A DNA stretch of 64,000 nucleotides from Saccharothrix sp. HUAS TT1 (GTDB taxonomy: Bacteria > Actinomycetota > Actinomycetes > Mycobacteriales > Pseudonocardiaceae): NCBI RefSeq assembly GCF_040744945.1, contig NZ_CP160453.1, forward strand, positions 2,046,001 through 2,110,000, read 5' to 3'. Made by a program: the position numbers and the translations under genes. Numbering within the stretch: the first letter of the stretch is position 1; the number at the start of each line of letters is the position of its first letter. The notes beneath the pieces were generated by a model that saw only the letters and a program-made list of their open reading frames with translations, made no database searches and was not told the DNA's origin. Below are positions 32,691 through 41,551 of the stretch, piece after piece.

Positions 32691-35581
32691 CGGCGCTGCG
32701 GTTCAACGTGCTCGGCCCCCTGGAGGCGTGGCACGGCGAGGCGCCCGTCCCGATCCCCGCCGGTCGGGCGCGGGTGCTGCTGGCGACGCTCCTGCTGCGC
32801 GCGAACCAGCCGGTCCCGGTGGACGTCCTGGTCGACCGGTTGTGGGAGGGCGGCGCGCCGAACCCGGACCGGGTGAAGGCCACGCTGCAGATGGTGGTGC
32901 GCAGGCTGCGCCAGGCGCTGGGGCACGCCAACGTGGTGCGCACGACCACCAACGGCTACGTCGCCGAGGTCGACCCGCGGTCGCTGGACCTGCACCGGTT
33001 CCGCGAGCTGGCGGCGGCCGGCGAGCACGCCGCGGCGCTGGCGCTGTGGCGGGGCGCGCCGCTGTCGGACGTGCGGTCGGACCGGCTGCACCAGGAGGAG
33101 GTCGAGCCGCTGCTGGAGGAGCGGCTGGTCGTGCTGGAACGCCGGATCGAGGCCGACCTGGCGGCGGGCCGGTCCGGTGACCTGGTGCCCGAGCTGCGCG
33201 CGCTGACCAGGGCGCACCCGCTGCGGGAGCGGTTCTGGGGCCAGCTGATGCTCGCCCTGCGCGGCAGCGATCAGCAGGCCGAGGCGCTGGCCGCGTTCGG
33301 CGCGGTGCGCGAGCTGCTGGCCGAGGAGCTCGGCGTCGACCCCAGCGAGCACCTGCGCGCGGTGCACCGGGCCGTGCTGGCCGGTGACGCCGAGCCGCAG
33401 CCCGCGCTCACCCCGTGGACCGCGCTGTGCCAGCTGCCGCCGGACACGGCGGACTTCATCGGCCGCGACGACCTCTACGCGGAGGCGTCCGCGCTGCTCA
33501 CCGCGGACCCGTCCAGGACGGCCGTGCCGGTGCTGGCGATCACCGGCGCCCCCGGCACCGGCAAGAGCACCCTGACCATCCGGGTCGCGCACGCGCTGCG
33601 CGGCAGCTTCCCGGACGGCCAGCTCTTCGTCCGGCTCGACGGCGCGGGCAACGCGCCGCGCGACCCGGCCGAGGTGCTGGCCGAGCTGCTGACCGCGGTC
33701 GGCGTCAGCCCGTCGGCCGTGCCGGACCGGCTGGAGGCGCGGGCCGCCGCGTTCCGCTCCCGCGTCGCCGACCGCGCGGTGCTGCTGGTCCTGGACGACG
33801 CGGCGGGCGTCGACCAGGTGCGGCACCTGCTGCCGGGCACCGCGAGCAGCGCCGTGCTGATCAGCAGCAGGCACCAGCTCGGCGGCCTGCCCGGCGTGCG
33901 CAGCCTGCGGGTGCCGCCGCTGGCCGCCACCTCCGGCCTCGACCTGCTGACCCGGATGCTCGGCGCGGACCGGGTCGCCGCCGAGCCCGCGGCCGCCGCC
34001 GCGATCGTCGAGGCGTGCGGCGGCCTGCCGCTGGCGCTGCGGATCGTCGGCGCCCGGCTGGCGTCCCGGCGGTCGCTGCCGCTGGCGAAGCCGGCCGCCC
34101 GGCTCGCCGACGAGCGCCGCAGGCTGGACGAGCTGGCCACCAGCGACATGGAGGTCCGGGCCAGCCTGGAGCCGAGCTACGAGGCGCTGCCCGCGGACGC
34201 GGCGCTGGCGTTCCGCAGGCTCGGGCTGCTCGGCGCGTCGGACGTGGCGGCGTGGGTGGTGCGCGCGCTGACCGGGCTGGACGACCCGGAGGACGCGGTC
34301 GAGCAGCTGATCGGGGCGAACCTGCTGGAGGAGGTGGGCCGGGACGCGACCGGCGAGCCGCGCTACCGGCTGCACGACATCCTGGCCGTCTACGCCGCCG
34401 AACTGGCCCGCGCGGAGGGCCGCGAGCGCAACGACGCCGCCCTGCGCGACTACGTCGACGCGCTGACCGCGCTGGCCGACGCGGCGTCCTCCCGGCTGCC
34501 GCTGGTGGTGGACGAGCTGGCGCCGGACCCGGTCGAGCCGTCGCCGCTGCTGTCCGCCGCCGAGGTCGAGCGGCTGACCGCGGACGGGTCGAGCTGGTAC
34601 CTGGCCGAGCAGTCGCACCTGGCGCAGGCCGTCGAGCTGTCCGCGCGCCGCGGCTGGGTGGGCGAGGCCGTCGCCCTCGTCCGGCGGATGATGACGCAGC
34701 TCGACGTCTACATGCCCCTCGACCGGGTGATCGAGCTGTACGAGCTGGTCCGGGACACCGCGGCCGCCGCCGGCGAGAGCCGGCTCAAGTGGCGGATGGA
34801 GCTCGGCCGGACGACCCAGGTGGTGAAGCGGGCCCTGGACGAGTCGCTGCTGGCCGACCTGGACGCGTGCGTCGAGGGCTTCCGCGCGATCGGCGACCTG
34901 CCCGGCGAGGCCATCGCGCTCGCCGCCGTCGTCCACTACCGCTACCTGCACAGCGGCGCGCCGGACGTGGACCTGGCCCGGCACGCGGCGGACGTGGCCG
35001 AGCGCTGCGGCGTGCCCACCGTCTACTGCTCGGTGCTGCGCGAGTACGCCTCGATGCTGGCCGCGTCCGGCCGGTACGCCGAGTCGCTGCCGCACTTCGC
35101 CGAGACCCTGGCGCTGACCAGGGCCGTCGACGACCCGCTGCCCGAGGTCGGCGTGCTGTACCGGATCGCCCGCTACGCCATGGACAACGACGACCTGACC
35201 CGGGCGGTCGAGGTGACCGACCGGGCCGCCGCCCTGCTGCGCGGCGTGGACGACATGCGCGCGGTGGCCTACGTGTCCAGCCTGACGTCCAGGGTGCGGC
35301 TCGCCGTGGGCCGGCCGCAGGACGCGCTGCCCATGGCCGAGCGCGCCTACCGGATCTTCGAGGAGATCGGCGAGAGCCTGGGCGCGCCGAGCGCCGTCGC
35401 GTCGATCGGCGAGTCGTGGCTCGACCTGGGCCGGCCGGACGAGGCGATGCGGGTGCTGGAACCCGCGCTGCGCGAGTACCGCGACGTCGGCGCGGCGGAG
35501 GCGGTCGAGCGGATGGAGCGGACCTTCGCGCGGGCCACCGCGGCGATCGCGCGACCAGCCGACGGGACGTCGGACCGGTGA
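32687..35581 (+). CDS. AfsR-type regulator 4 (winged helix-BTAD-NB-ARC-TPR)
   Basis: 964 residues from GTG 32687, overlapping the stop of a 26-codon upstream frame. It has a winged helix ('LRFNVLGPLEAWHGE'), BTAD, and NB-ARC with P-loop ITGAPGTGKST (Lys293) and Walker B 'VLLVLDDA'. The C-terminal helical repeat region (about 590-950, 'EYASMLAASGRYAESLPHFA') differs most from regulators 1 and 2 and includes a segment ('YLAEQSHLAQAVELSARRGW') not seen in them. The P-loop is of the GxPGTGKS type rather than GTAGVGKT, so it is the most divergent of the four. It is followed after 44 bases by the Hsp70-like ESX gene. Confidence 0.9.
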   Translation: MTALRFNVLGPLEAWHGEAPVPIPAGRARVLLATLLLRANQPVPVDVLVDRLWEGGAPNPDRVKATLQMVVRRLRQALGHANVVRTTTNGYVAEVDPRSLDLHRFRELAAAGEHAAALALWRGAPLSDVRSDRLHQEEVEPLLEERLVVLERRIEADLAAGRSGDLVPELRALTRAHPLRERFWGQLMLALRGSDQQAEALAAFGAVRELLAEELGVDPSEHLRAVHRAVLAGDAEPQPALTPWTALCQLPPDTADFIGRDDLYAEASALLTADPSRTAVPVLAITGAPGTGKSTLTIRVAHALRGSFPDGQLFVRLDGAGNAPRDPAEVLAELLTAVGVSPSAVPDRLEARAAAFRSRVADRAVLLVLDDAAGVDQVRHLLPGTASSAVLISSRHQLGGLPGVRSLRVPPLAATSGLDLLTRMLGADRVAAEPAAAAAIVEACGGLPLALRIVGARLASRRSLPLAKPAARLADERRRLDELATSDMEVRASLEPSYEALPADAALAFRRLGLLGASDVAAWVVRALTGLDDPEDAVEQLIGANLLEEVGRDATGEPRYRLHDILAVYAAELARAEGRERNDAALRDYVDALTALADAASSRLPLVVDELAPDPVEPSPLLSAAEVERLTADGSSWYLAEQSHLAQAVELSARRGWVGEAVALVRRMMTQLDVYMPLDRVIELYELVRDTAAAAGESRLKWRMELGRTTQVVKRALDESLLADLDACVEGFRAIGDLPGEAIALAAVVHYRYLHSGAPDVDLARHAADVAERCGVPTVYCSVLREYASMLAASGRYAESLPHFAETLALTRAVDDPLPEVGVLYRIARYAMDNDDLTRAVEVTDRAAALLRGVDDMRAVAYVSSLTSRVRLAVGRPQDALPMAERAYRIFEEIGESLGAPSAVASIGESWLDLGRPDEAMRVLEPALREYRDVGAAEAVERMERTFARATAAIARPADGTSDR

Positions 35582-35625
35582 GGTATGCATATGCGGGCCC
35601 GCCCCGGCCGACGAGGGGATGACCG

Positions 35626-37473
35626 ATGAGCTTGCACGTGGCGGTGGACTTCGGCACGTCCAGCACCTGCGTCGCCCTGTCGCGGCACGGCCGCGAGCCG
35701 CAGGTCGTCGTGGTCGACGGCCAGCCGATCGTGCCCTCGGCGGTGTTCGCCGCCGCGGACGGCACCCTGTTCGTCGGGCAGGAGGCGGAGCGCCAGGCCG
35801 CCGTGGACCCGTCCCGCTACGAGCCGCACCCCAAGCGCCGCGTCGACGAGGGCGAGCTGCTGCTCGGCACCAGCGTGCTGCCGGTGGTCGACGTCGTGCG
35901 GGCCGTGCTGACCAGGGCGGTGGACGAGGCGCGGCACGTGGCCGGCGGCGCCCGGGTCGACCTGCTGGTGCTGACCCACCCGGCCGACTGGGGCGCGATC
36001 CGCACCAGGGTGCTCCTGCAGGCCGCCCGCGGCCTCGGCCAGGAGGTCCGGCTGGTGCCGGAGCCGGTCGCGGCGGCGGTGTTCCACTCGGCGACCCACG
36101 CCATCGGCGACGGCACGGCGCTGGCCGTGCTCGACCTGGGCGGCGGCACGGTCGACGCCAGCGTGGTGGCCAGGCGGGGCGACGCGTTCCGGGTGCTGGC
36201 GACCAAGGGCGACCCGGCCTTCGGCGGCGCGGACGTCGACCAGGTGCTGCTGGAGCACATCGGCTCGCTGGTCTCGCCCGGCGACCCGGACGCGTGGCGG
36301 CAGCTCGTGGAGGGCCGGGAGCTGGCCGACCGGCGCAAGCGCCGGGTGCTGCGCCAGGACGTGCGCGGCGCGAAGGAGACGCTGTCCCGCCACGCCTACA
36401 CCGACGTGCCGCTGCCGCCGCCGTTCCCCGACGCCCACGTCACCCGCACCGACCTGGAACGCCTGATCAGCACGCCGCTCAACCGGGCGGCCGCGCTCGT
36501 CGTGACGGCGGTGCGGGACGCCGGGCTCGACCCGCGCGGGCTCGCCGGCGTGTTCCTGGTGGGCGGGTCCAGCCGGATCCCGCTGGTCGCCCGCCTGGTG
36601 CTGGAGCAGTCCGGCGTGGTGCCGACGAGCATCGACCAGCCGGAGACCGTGGTGGCCCGCGGCGCGCTGCGGGCGGTGAGCGCCGACCCGCTGCGCACCG
36701 GAGCGCTGCCGCCCGGCGCCCACGTGCCCGGCGCCTCGACCGGTCGGGGCGACGTCACCCGGAAGATCACCGGCGAGCAGACCCGCAAGATCACCCGGCG
36801 GATCACGCCGCCGCCGTCGTCGCCCGGCGGGTTCGGGCAGCCGCCCTTCTACCCGTCGCCGGTCCCGCCGTCGCCGGTCCCGCCGTCGCCGCCGCGCCGC
36901 AGCCGCGTGCCGCTGGTCGTGATCGCGGTCGTGGTGGTCGTCGCCGCCGTGGGCGCTTCGGTGGCGTACGCGCTGACCCGGAACGAGACCCCGGCCGGCG
37001 GGTCGACCACGTCCGGACCGACCTCGCCGACCACCGCCGCCGGGGGCCGGACCATCGCGCAGTACGACTACAACTTCGTCGCGCCGGACGGCTGGCGGCA
37101 GACCGGCGGCCAGGTCGAGACCCGCAAGGTGCTGCTGGAGCCCGAGGCGCCGGTGTCCGACCTGGACGTCATCGCGGTGGAGGAGCGGCTGCTCAACTAC
37201 AACGCCACCGAGGACCGGGCCCGCGCCGAGACCGAGCTGCGCGGCCAGTACGACCAGCGCGAGAACGTGTCCGACTTCGACGCTTCGGCCGACTTCGCCA
37301 CCAAGAGTGTCGTTTACTACCGGGAAGAGGCGGGCTCGGCCACCATCGACTGGTACGTGCTGCTCCAGGACGACGTCCAGGTCAGCGTCGGCTGCCAGTA
37401 CCCGCGGGACGGCCGCGACCGGGTCCGCCCCGCGTGCGAGCAGGTCGTCCGCACGTTGACCGTGACCAGCTGA
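35626..37473 (+). CDS. Hsp70-like type VII secretion-associated membrane protein (Rv3446c-like)
   Basis: 615 residues: an actin/Hsp70-type ATPase domain with phosphate-1 'VDFGTSSTCVAL', phosphate-2 'LDLGGGTVDASVV' and adenosine motif 'VFLVGGSSRIPLV' (about 1-360). Then a Pro/Ser/Thr-rich linker, a transmembrane helix (about 428-450) and an extracytoplasmic domain ('FVAPDGWRQTGG', 'VSVGCQYP', two Cys). No substrate-binding domain of Hsp70 type is present. This layout and the position before two WXG100 genes match the ESX-4 associated family typified, as I recall, by M. tuberculosis Rv3446c. The role is unproven; chaperoning or regulating substrates at the membrane is inferred. Confidence 0.85.
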   Translation: MSLHVAVDFGTSSTCVALSRHGREPQVVVVDGQPIVPSAVFAAADGTLFVGQEAERQAAVDPSRYEPHPKRRVDEGELLLGTSVLPVVDVVRAVLTRAVDEARHVAGGARVDLLVLTHPADWGAIRTRVLLQAARGLGQEVRLVPEPVAAAVFHSATHAIGDGTALAVLDLGGGTVDASVVARRGDAFRVLATKGDPAFGGADVDQVLLEHIGSLVSPGDPDAWRQLVEGRELADRRKRRVLRQDVRGAKETLSRHAYTDVPLPPPFPDAHVTRTDLERLISTPLNRAAALVVTAVRDAGLDPRGLAGVFLVGGSSRIPLVARLVLEQSGVVPTSIDQPETVVARGALRAVSADPLRTGALPPGAHVPGASTGRGDVTRKITGEQTRKITRRITPPPSSPGGFGQPPFYPSPVPPSPVPPSPPRRSRVPLVVIAVVVVVAAVGASVAYALTRNETPAGGSTTSGPTSPTTAAGGRTIAQYDYNFVAPDGWRQTGGQVETRKVLLEPEAPVSDLDVIAVEERLLNYNATEDRARAETELRGQYDQRENVSDFDASADFATKSVVYYREEAGSATIDWYVLLQDDVQVSVGCQYPRDGRDRVRPACEQVVRTLTVTS

Positions 37474-37488
37474 CTTGTGGGGACTGTG

Positions 37489-37911
37489 ATGACCGGCATC
37501 CCGGAGGCGTTCGCCCGGTTCCGCTCCGACCTCGACGCCGCGGTGACCAGGGGCAGGCGCGCGGCGGCCGCCGCGGGCGCGAGGACCGCGGCCCAGCGCG
37601 ACCGGAACCGGGAGCTGGCCGACCGGGCCAGGGCCCGCCAGGTCCGGCCGGAGGGGCACGCGCCGACGTCGCCGGACGTGCAGCGGGTCGCCACCGGGTT
37701 CCGCCACCACCGCGGCCTGCCCGTCGAGGAGCTGCCGCCGGCCGCTGAACTGCTCGCGCCGGAGAAATCGCGAGAGCAAACGAACGCGAATGCAAATCCC
37801 GTTCCGCCGGCGCCCGTCCTGGGTTCTCGCGCGGTGGCGGGCCCGCGTGGTCAACTGCCCCCCGAGAGGGGCGATGACGAGGACTTTTCGCAAGCGCGAA
37901 TCCTCTACTGA
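37489..37911 (+). CDS. small charged ESX-locus protein with acidic C-terminal motif
   Basis: 140 residues from ATG 37489 (GGGG 6 bases upstream; a GTG at 37477 is possible). The N-terminal 55 residues are helical and Arg/Ala-rich, the middle is disordered, and the end is 'GDDEDFSQARILY'. I do not recognise the family. The ending resembles that of the coiled-coil protein at 45302 ('EDDDDFGGQSWLT'): acidic run, Phe, four residues, then a hydrophobic pair. Base composition in the last third is less GC-rich than its neighbours. It lies 15 bases after the Hsp70-like gene and before the WXG100 pair, so it is probably an ESX accessory protein. Confidence 0.7.
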   Translation: MTGIPEAFARFRSDLDAAVTRGRRAAAAAGARTAAQRDRNRELADRARARQVRPEGHAPTSPDVQRVATGFRHHRGLPVEELPPAAELLAPEKSREQTNANANPVPPAPVLGSRAVAGPRGQLPPERGDDEDFSQARILY

Positions 37912-38057
37912 GCGCGTTTCGGCACCCGTCGCGTTTACTACCGCAACTACTTCCCGGAAACTCGCGACAGTGTGGAACCGACCGTGGCAGGGTCTGCGTC
38001 GTAAGAGGCGTACCGAGCAAGAACGCCTGATCTCTTCGACCTAGGGGGTCTCTCCCA
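37912..38057 (+). promoter_or_regulatory. spacer upstream of the WXG100 pair
   Basis: 146 bases of relatively AT-rich sequence with no gene. It probably holds the promoter of the WXG100 genes, but no -10/-35 pair fits well. A perfect palindrome TTCCCGGAA lies in it near 37951-37959. The ribosome binding site GGGGG precedes ATG 38058. Confidence 0.3.
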
Positions 38058-38366
38058 ATGGCTGGTTACTCCACCGGACATCCCGAACTGCTCAACGCCG
38101 CCAAGGACATCGTCAGCACGAACGACAACGTCCAGGGCGTGCTGCGCCAGCTCGGCAGCACGATCGACGGCCTGTCCGGCGCGTGGGCCGGTGGCGCCGC
38201 CGACGCGTTCCGCAAGCTGATGGAGCGCTTCAACCAGGACGCGGACAAGCTGCAGAAGGCGCTGCTCGACATCGCGGAGCAGATGGACAGCACGGCTGCG
38301 ACCTACATGCAGCAGGAAGAGGAGCAGTCGGCGGAGATGTCCAACATCACCTCCCGCCTCGGCTGA
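38058..38366 (+). CDS. WXG100 family type VII secretion target 1
   Basis: 102 residues forming a helical hairpin with W43-A-G45 in 'LSGAWAGGAADAF'. After the second helix a Y83-MQQ-E87 (YxxxE) signal is present. Such proteins are exported as four-helix dimers by EccC-containing machines. It is followed after 80 bases by the second WXG100 gene, the presumed partner. The pair lies directly before rplM, as esxU/esxT do in mycobacteria as I recall. No signal peptide. Confidence 0.92.
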   Translation: MAGYSTGHPELLNAAKDIVSTNDNVQGVLRQLGSTIDGLSGAWAGGAADAFRKLMERFNQDADKLQKALLDIAEQMDSTAATYMQQEEEQSAEMSNITSRLG

Positions 38367-38446
38367 TCCTGCGGAATTCACCATTCGTTTCCGCGCCACC
38401 CGCTTTCCGCACTTCGCTTTTCTGACTTAACCTCCAAGGGGAGATC

Positions 38447-38728
38447 ATGGACATCAAGGTCGACTTCGGGCAGCTGAGCAGCGCCGCGTCGGACATCAGC
38501 AGCCAGGCCAACAGCATCGAGTCCGAGCTGGAGAACCTCAAGTCCCGCCTCGCGCCCGTCATCGCGCAGTGGGAAGGTGGCGCTTCGGCCAACTACCAGG
38601 ACGCGCAGCGCCGCTGGGACGAGTCCGCCGCGGGCCTGCAGCAGGTGCTCGCCCAGATCGGCATGGCCGTCGCCTCCGCGACCGACGCCTACCAGGCCGC
38701 CGAGCGCAAGAACTCCGAGCGCTGGTGA
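38447..38728 (+). CDS. WXG100 family type VII secretion target 2
   Basis: 93 residues with W42-E-G44 in 'APVIAQWEGGASANYQDAQ' and a Y82-QAA-E86 (YxxxE) motif near the C-terminus, ending 'NSERW'. It is a helical hairpin of WXG100 length. AAGGGGAG lies 6-7 bases before the ATG. It is the likely dimer partner of the gene just upstream. In studied pairs usually only one partner carries the YxxxD/E signal; here both do. A very strong terminator follows. Confidence 0.92.
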   Translation: MDIKVDFGQLSSAASDISSQANSIESELENLKSRLAPVIAQWEGGASANYQDAQRRWDESAAGLQQVLAQIGMAVASATDAYQAAERKNSERW

Positions 38729-38751
38729 CACAAGTCACCCCCGTGTGACTG

Positions 38752-38797
38752 CCGCGGGCCCCGGGATCCTCGAGGATCCGGGGCCCGCGGGCGCTTT
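38752..38797 (+). terminator. strong terminator after the WXG100 pair
   Basis: Arms ccgcgggccccgggatcctc and gaggatccggggcccgcgg pair over about 19 bases with one bulge, then gcgcttttcc. It isolates the WXG100 pair from the rplM promoter. Confidence 0.85.
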
Positions 38798-38874
38798 TCC
38801 GCCGGTTCCCCGGCCCGATCGGGCCGCGCCGGAGCCGGATCACGCCGGGTCGGAGGTGTTTCGGAGGGGTCGTT

Positions 38875-38904
38875 TTGACCCGTGCCGACCCCAACCGGTA
38901 TCTT
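38875..38904 (+). promoter_or_regulatory. rplM-rpsI promoter
   Basis: TTGACC (38875-38880) and TATCTT (38899-38904) lie 18 bases apart, the best sigma-A-type promoter in the window. The expected start is near 38911, leaving a leader of about 120 bases before rplM. Confidence 0.75.
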
Positions 38905-39033
38905 CCTACGTTGTTGTGCGGTAACTGGTGCGCACTGTGCGTGCCTCGTGTTCTGGTCCTCTGCCCACCTGGGGTCTCTGGCCTGAGCAGCCGCCGCAAT
39001 GACCCCAGACGCAAGTGACGACGAGGTAGACCC

Positions 39034-39477
39034 GTGCGCACGTACAGCCCGAAGCCCGGCGAGGTGACCCGAACCTGGCACGTGATCGACGCCCAGGACG
39101 TGGTGCTCGGTCGGCTCGCCACCCAGGCCGCGACGCTGCTGCGCGGCAAGCACAAGCCGACTTACGCCCCACACGTTGACACCGGTGACTTCGTCATCGT
39201 CATCAACGCGGACAAGGTGGCGTTGACCGGCAAGAAGCGTGATCAGGAGTTCGTGTACCGGCACTCCGGTTTTCCGGGCGGCCTGAGCCAGCGCTCGTTC
39301 GGCGAGGTGCTGGACACCCGCGCCGACCGGCTGGTCGAGAAGGCGATCAAGGGCATGCTGCCCAAGAACCGCCTCGGCCGCGCGATCGCGGGCAAGCTCA
39401 AGGTCTACACGGGCCCGAACCACCCGCACGCTGCGCAGCAGCCGCAGCCGTTCGAGATCAAGAAGGTCGCCCAGTGA
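39034..39477 (+). CDS. rplM: 50S ribosomal protein L13
   Basis: 147-residue uL13, an early 23S rRNA binder. Family blocks are '[20 protein letters not shown]', '[19 protein letters not shown]', '[12 protein letters not shown]' and '[20 protein letters not shown]'. It starts at GTG 39034. Its stop overlaps the rpsI GTG as GTGA, so the two are coupled. It has its own promoter, 300 bases after the WXG100 pair. Confidence 0.97.
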   Translation: MRTYSPKPGEVTRTWHVIDAQDVVLGRLATQAATLLRGKHKPTYAPHVDTGDFVIVINADKVALTGKKRDQEFVYRHSGFPGGLSQRSFGEVLDTRADRLVEKAIKGMLPKNRLGRAIAGKLKVYTGPNHPHAAQQPQPFEIKKVAQ

Positions 39478-40079
39478 CCGAGCAGCAGACCGAGGACACC
39501 GACGTGACGACCCCTGAGGCCGAGAGCGACGCCGTCGAGGCCGAGACCACCGAGGCTGAGGCCACCGAGGCCACCGAGTCGGAGACCACCGAAGCCGACG
39601 ACACCGAGGCCGTCGAGGCCGAGGCCGTCGACGGCGAGGCGGACGAGGCCGAGGCCGCGCCCGTCGTGCGGCACACCCTGAACGCGGGTGCGCACCACCT
39701 CGCGCAGACGGTCGGCCGCCGCAAGCAGGCCATCGTCCGCGTGCGGCTCCTCCCCGGCACCGGCAAGTTCACCCTGAACGGGAAGTCGATGGACGACTAC
39801 TTCCCGAACAAGGTGCACCAGCAGCTCATCCGCGAGCCCCTGGTGACGACCGAGAAGCCGGAGACGTTCGACGTCATCGCGAACCTGCGCGGCGGCGGCA
39901 CCACCGGCCAGGCCGGTGCGCTGCGCCTCGCGATCGCGCGTGCGCTGATCGCCGTCGACTCCGAGGACCGCCCGGTGCTGAAGAAGGCCGGCTTCCTCAC
40001 CCGCGACCCCCGGGTCAAGGAGCGGAAGAAGTACGGTCTCAAGAAGGCCCGCAAGGCGCCTCAGTACAGCAAGCGCTGA
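39474..40079 (+). CDS. rpsI: 30S ribosomal protein S9 with long acidic N-terminal extension
   Basis: 201 residues; the uS9 core begins about residue 76 ('[20 protein letters not shown]') and ends with '[16 protein letters not shown]', whose C-terminal Arg contacts P-site tRNA. The first ~75 residues are Glu/Ala/Thr-rich repeats ('[20 protein letters not shown]'), longer than the short acidic extension seen in mycobacterial S9. GTG 39474 overlaps the rplM stop as GTGA, which supports translation of the extension. A terminator follows. Confidence 0.96.
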   Translation: MTEQQTEDTDVTTPEAESDAVEAETTEAEATEATESETTEADDTEAVEAEAVDGEADEAEAAPVVRHTLNAGAHHLAQTVGRRKQAIVRVRLLPGTGKFTLNGKSMDDYFPNKVHQQLIREPLVTTEKPETFDVIANLRGGGTTGQAGALRLAIARALIAVDSEDRPVLKKAGFLTRDPRVKERKKYGLKKARKAPQYSKR

Positions 40080-40106
40080 CCTTTTCCAGGTCCAGCGAGC
40101 ACGATC

Positions 40107-40156
40107 CTGCGGGAGCAGTCAGTTCTTCGTCGAACTGCTGCTCCCGCAGTGCTTTT
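40107..40156 (+). terminator. terminator after rpsI
   Basis: A stem of ctgcgggagcag with ctgctcccgcag, extended through agttc/gaact around a 6-base loop with a 2-base bulge, then tgcttttcc. It ends rplM-rpsI ahead of glmM. Confidence 0.8.
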
Positions 40157-40194
40157 CCGCCCGGTTCCGCACGCACATGGAGGTCACGGCGATC

Positions 40195-41529
40195 ATGGCT
40201 CGGCTGTTCGGCACCGACGGCGTACGCGGTCTCGCCAACGCGGACCTGACCCCGGAACTCGCGCTGTCCATCGCCGCCTCGGCGGCACGGGTGCTGGCCG
40301 AGCACGACCGCTCGCACCGCCCGGTCGCCGTGGTCGGCCGCGACCCGCGGGCCAGCGGCGAGATGCTGGAGGCGGCGGTGGTGGCCGGCCTCACATCGGC
40401 GGGCGCGGACGTGCTGCGGGCGGGCGTGCTGCCCACCCCGGCGGTCGCGTACCTGGTGGCGGCGCTCGGGGCGGACGTCGGCGTGATGATCTCCGCCTCG
40501 CACAACCCGATGCCCGACAACGGCATCAAGCTGTTCGCCGCGGGCGGGCACAAGCTGCCCGACGCGGTCGAGGACGAGATCGAGCAGAAGCTGGGCGAGC
40601 GCGACCACCGCCCGACCGGCGCGGGCATCGGCCGCGTCCGCGACGTCGAGGACCCCGAGGGCCAGTACGTGCAGCACCTGCTGAAGGTGACGCCGCACCG
40701 GCTGGACGGCCTGAAGGTCGTGGTGGACTGCGCGAACGGCGCCGCGTCCGCCGCCGCGCCGGACGCCTACCGCCGGGCGGGCGCCGAGGTCGTCGAGATC
40801 CACACCGCGCCCGACGGGCTGAACATCAACGACGGCTGCGGCTCCAACCACGTCGGCCCGCTGCGGGCCGCGGTGGTCGAGCACGGCGCCGACCTGGGCA
40901 TCGCGCACGACGGTGACGCGGACCGCTGCGTCGCGGTCGACGCCGACGGCAACGACCTGGACGGCGACCAGGTGATGGCGGTGCTGGCGCTGGGCATGAA
41001 GGAAGCCGGCGAGCTGACCGACGACACGCTGGTCGCCACCGTGATGAGCAACCTCGGCCTGCACCTGGCGATGCGCGAGCACGGCATCGCCCTCAAGACC
41101 ACCGCGGTCGGCGACCGGTACGTGCTGGAGGAGCTGCGCGCCGGCGGGTTCGCGCTGGGCGGCGAGCAGTCCGGGCACGTGATCCTGCCCGCGCACGCCA
41201 CCACCGGCGACGGCCTGCTGACCGCGCTGCGGCTGATGTCGCGGATGGCGGAGACCGGCAAGCCGCTGGCCGAGCTGGCGGGCGTGATGCGCCGGCTGCC
41301 GCAGGTGCTGATCAACGTCGTGGTCGGGGACAAGGCGGCGGTGGCGGAGGACGCCGCGGTGAACGAGGCCGTGGCCGCCGTGTCGGCCGAGCTGGGCGAC
41401 ACCGGTCGGGTGCTGCTGCGGCCGTCCGGCACCGAGCAGCTGGTGCGCGTGATGGTCGAGGCGGCCACGCACGAGCTGGCCGAGTCCGCCGCCCAGCGGT
41501 TGGCGGGTGTGGTTTCCTCGGTGCACTGA
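40195..41529 (+). CDS. glmM: phosphoglucosamine mutase
   Basis: 444-residue enzyme converting glucosamine-6-phosphate to glucosamine-1-phosphate for UDP-GlcNAc and peptidoglycan. The catalytic phosphoserine is Ser102 in '[15 protein letters not shown]'; the Mg site is 'DGDADRC'; the sugar-binding loop is 'GGEQSGH'; the phosphate loop is 'LRPSGTE'. ATG 40195 has GGAGG 10 bases upstream and gives the standard '[12 protein letters not shown]' start. It works directly after GlmS, encoded about 5 kb to the right. Confidence 0.97.
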   Translation: MARLFGTDGVRGLANADLTPELALSIAASAARVLAEHDRSHRPVAVVGRDPRASGEMLEAAVVAGLTSAGADVLRAGVLPTPAVAYLVAALGADVGVMISASHNPMPDNGIKLFAAGGHKLPDAVEDEIEQKLGERDHRPTGAGIGRVRDVEDPEGQYVQHLLKVTPHRLDGLKVVVDCANGAASAAAPDAYRRAGAEVVEIHTAPDGLNINDGCGSNHVGPLRAAVVEHGADLGIAHDGDADRCVAVDADGNDLDGDQVMAVLALGMKEAGELTDDTLVATVMSNLGLHLAMREHGIALKTTAVGDRYVLEELRAGGFALGGEQSGHVILPAHATTGDGLLTALRLMSRMAETGKPLAELAGVMRRLPQVLINVVVGDKAAVAEDAAVNEAVAAVSAELGDTGRVLLRPSGTEQLVRVMVEAATHELAESAAQRLAGVVSSVH

Positions 41530-41551
41530 TCCTGACGCCGGGGGTGTGCGG

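Noticed and set aside
30434..35590. A 1718-codon open frame on the minus strand
   Set aside because: It is antisense to AfsR-type regulators 3 and 4, low complexity, and without a ribosome binding site or conserved motif.
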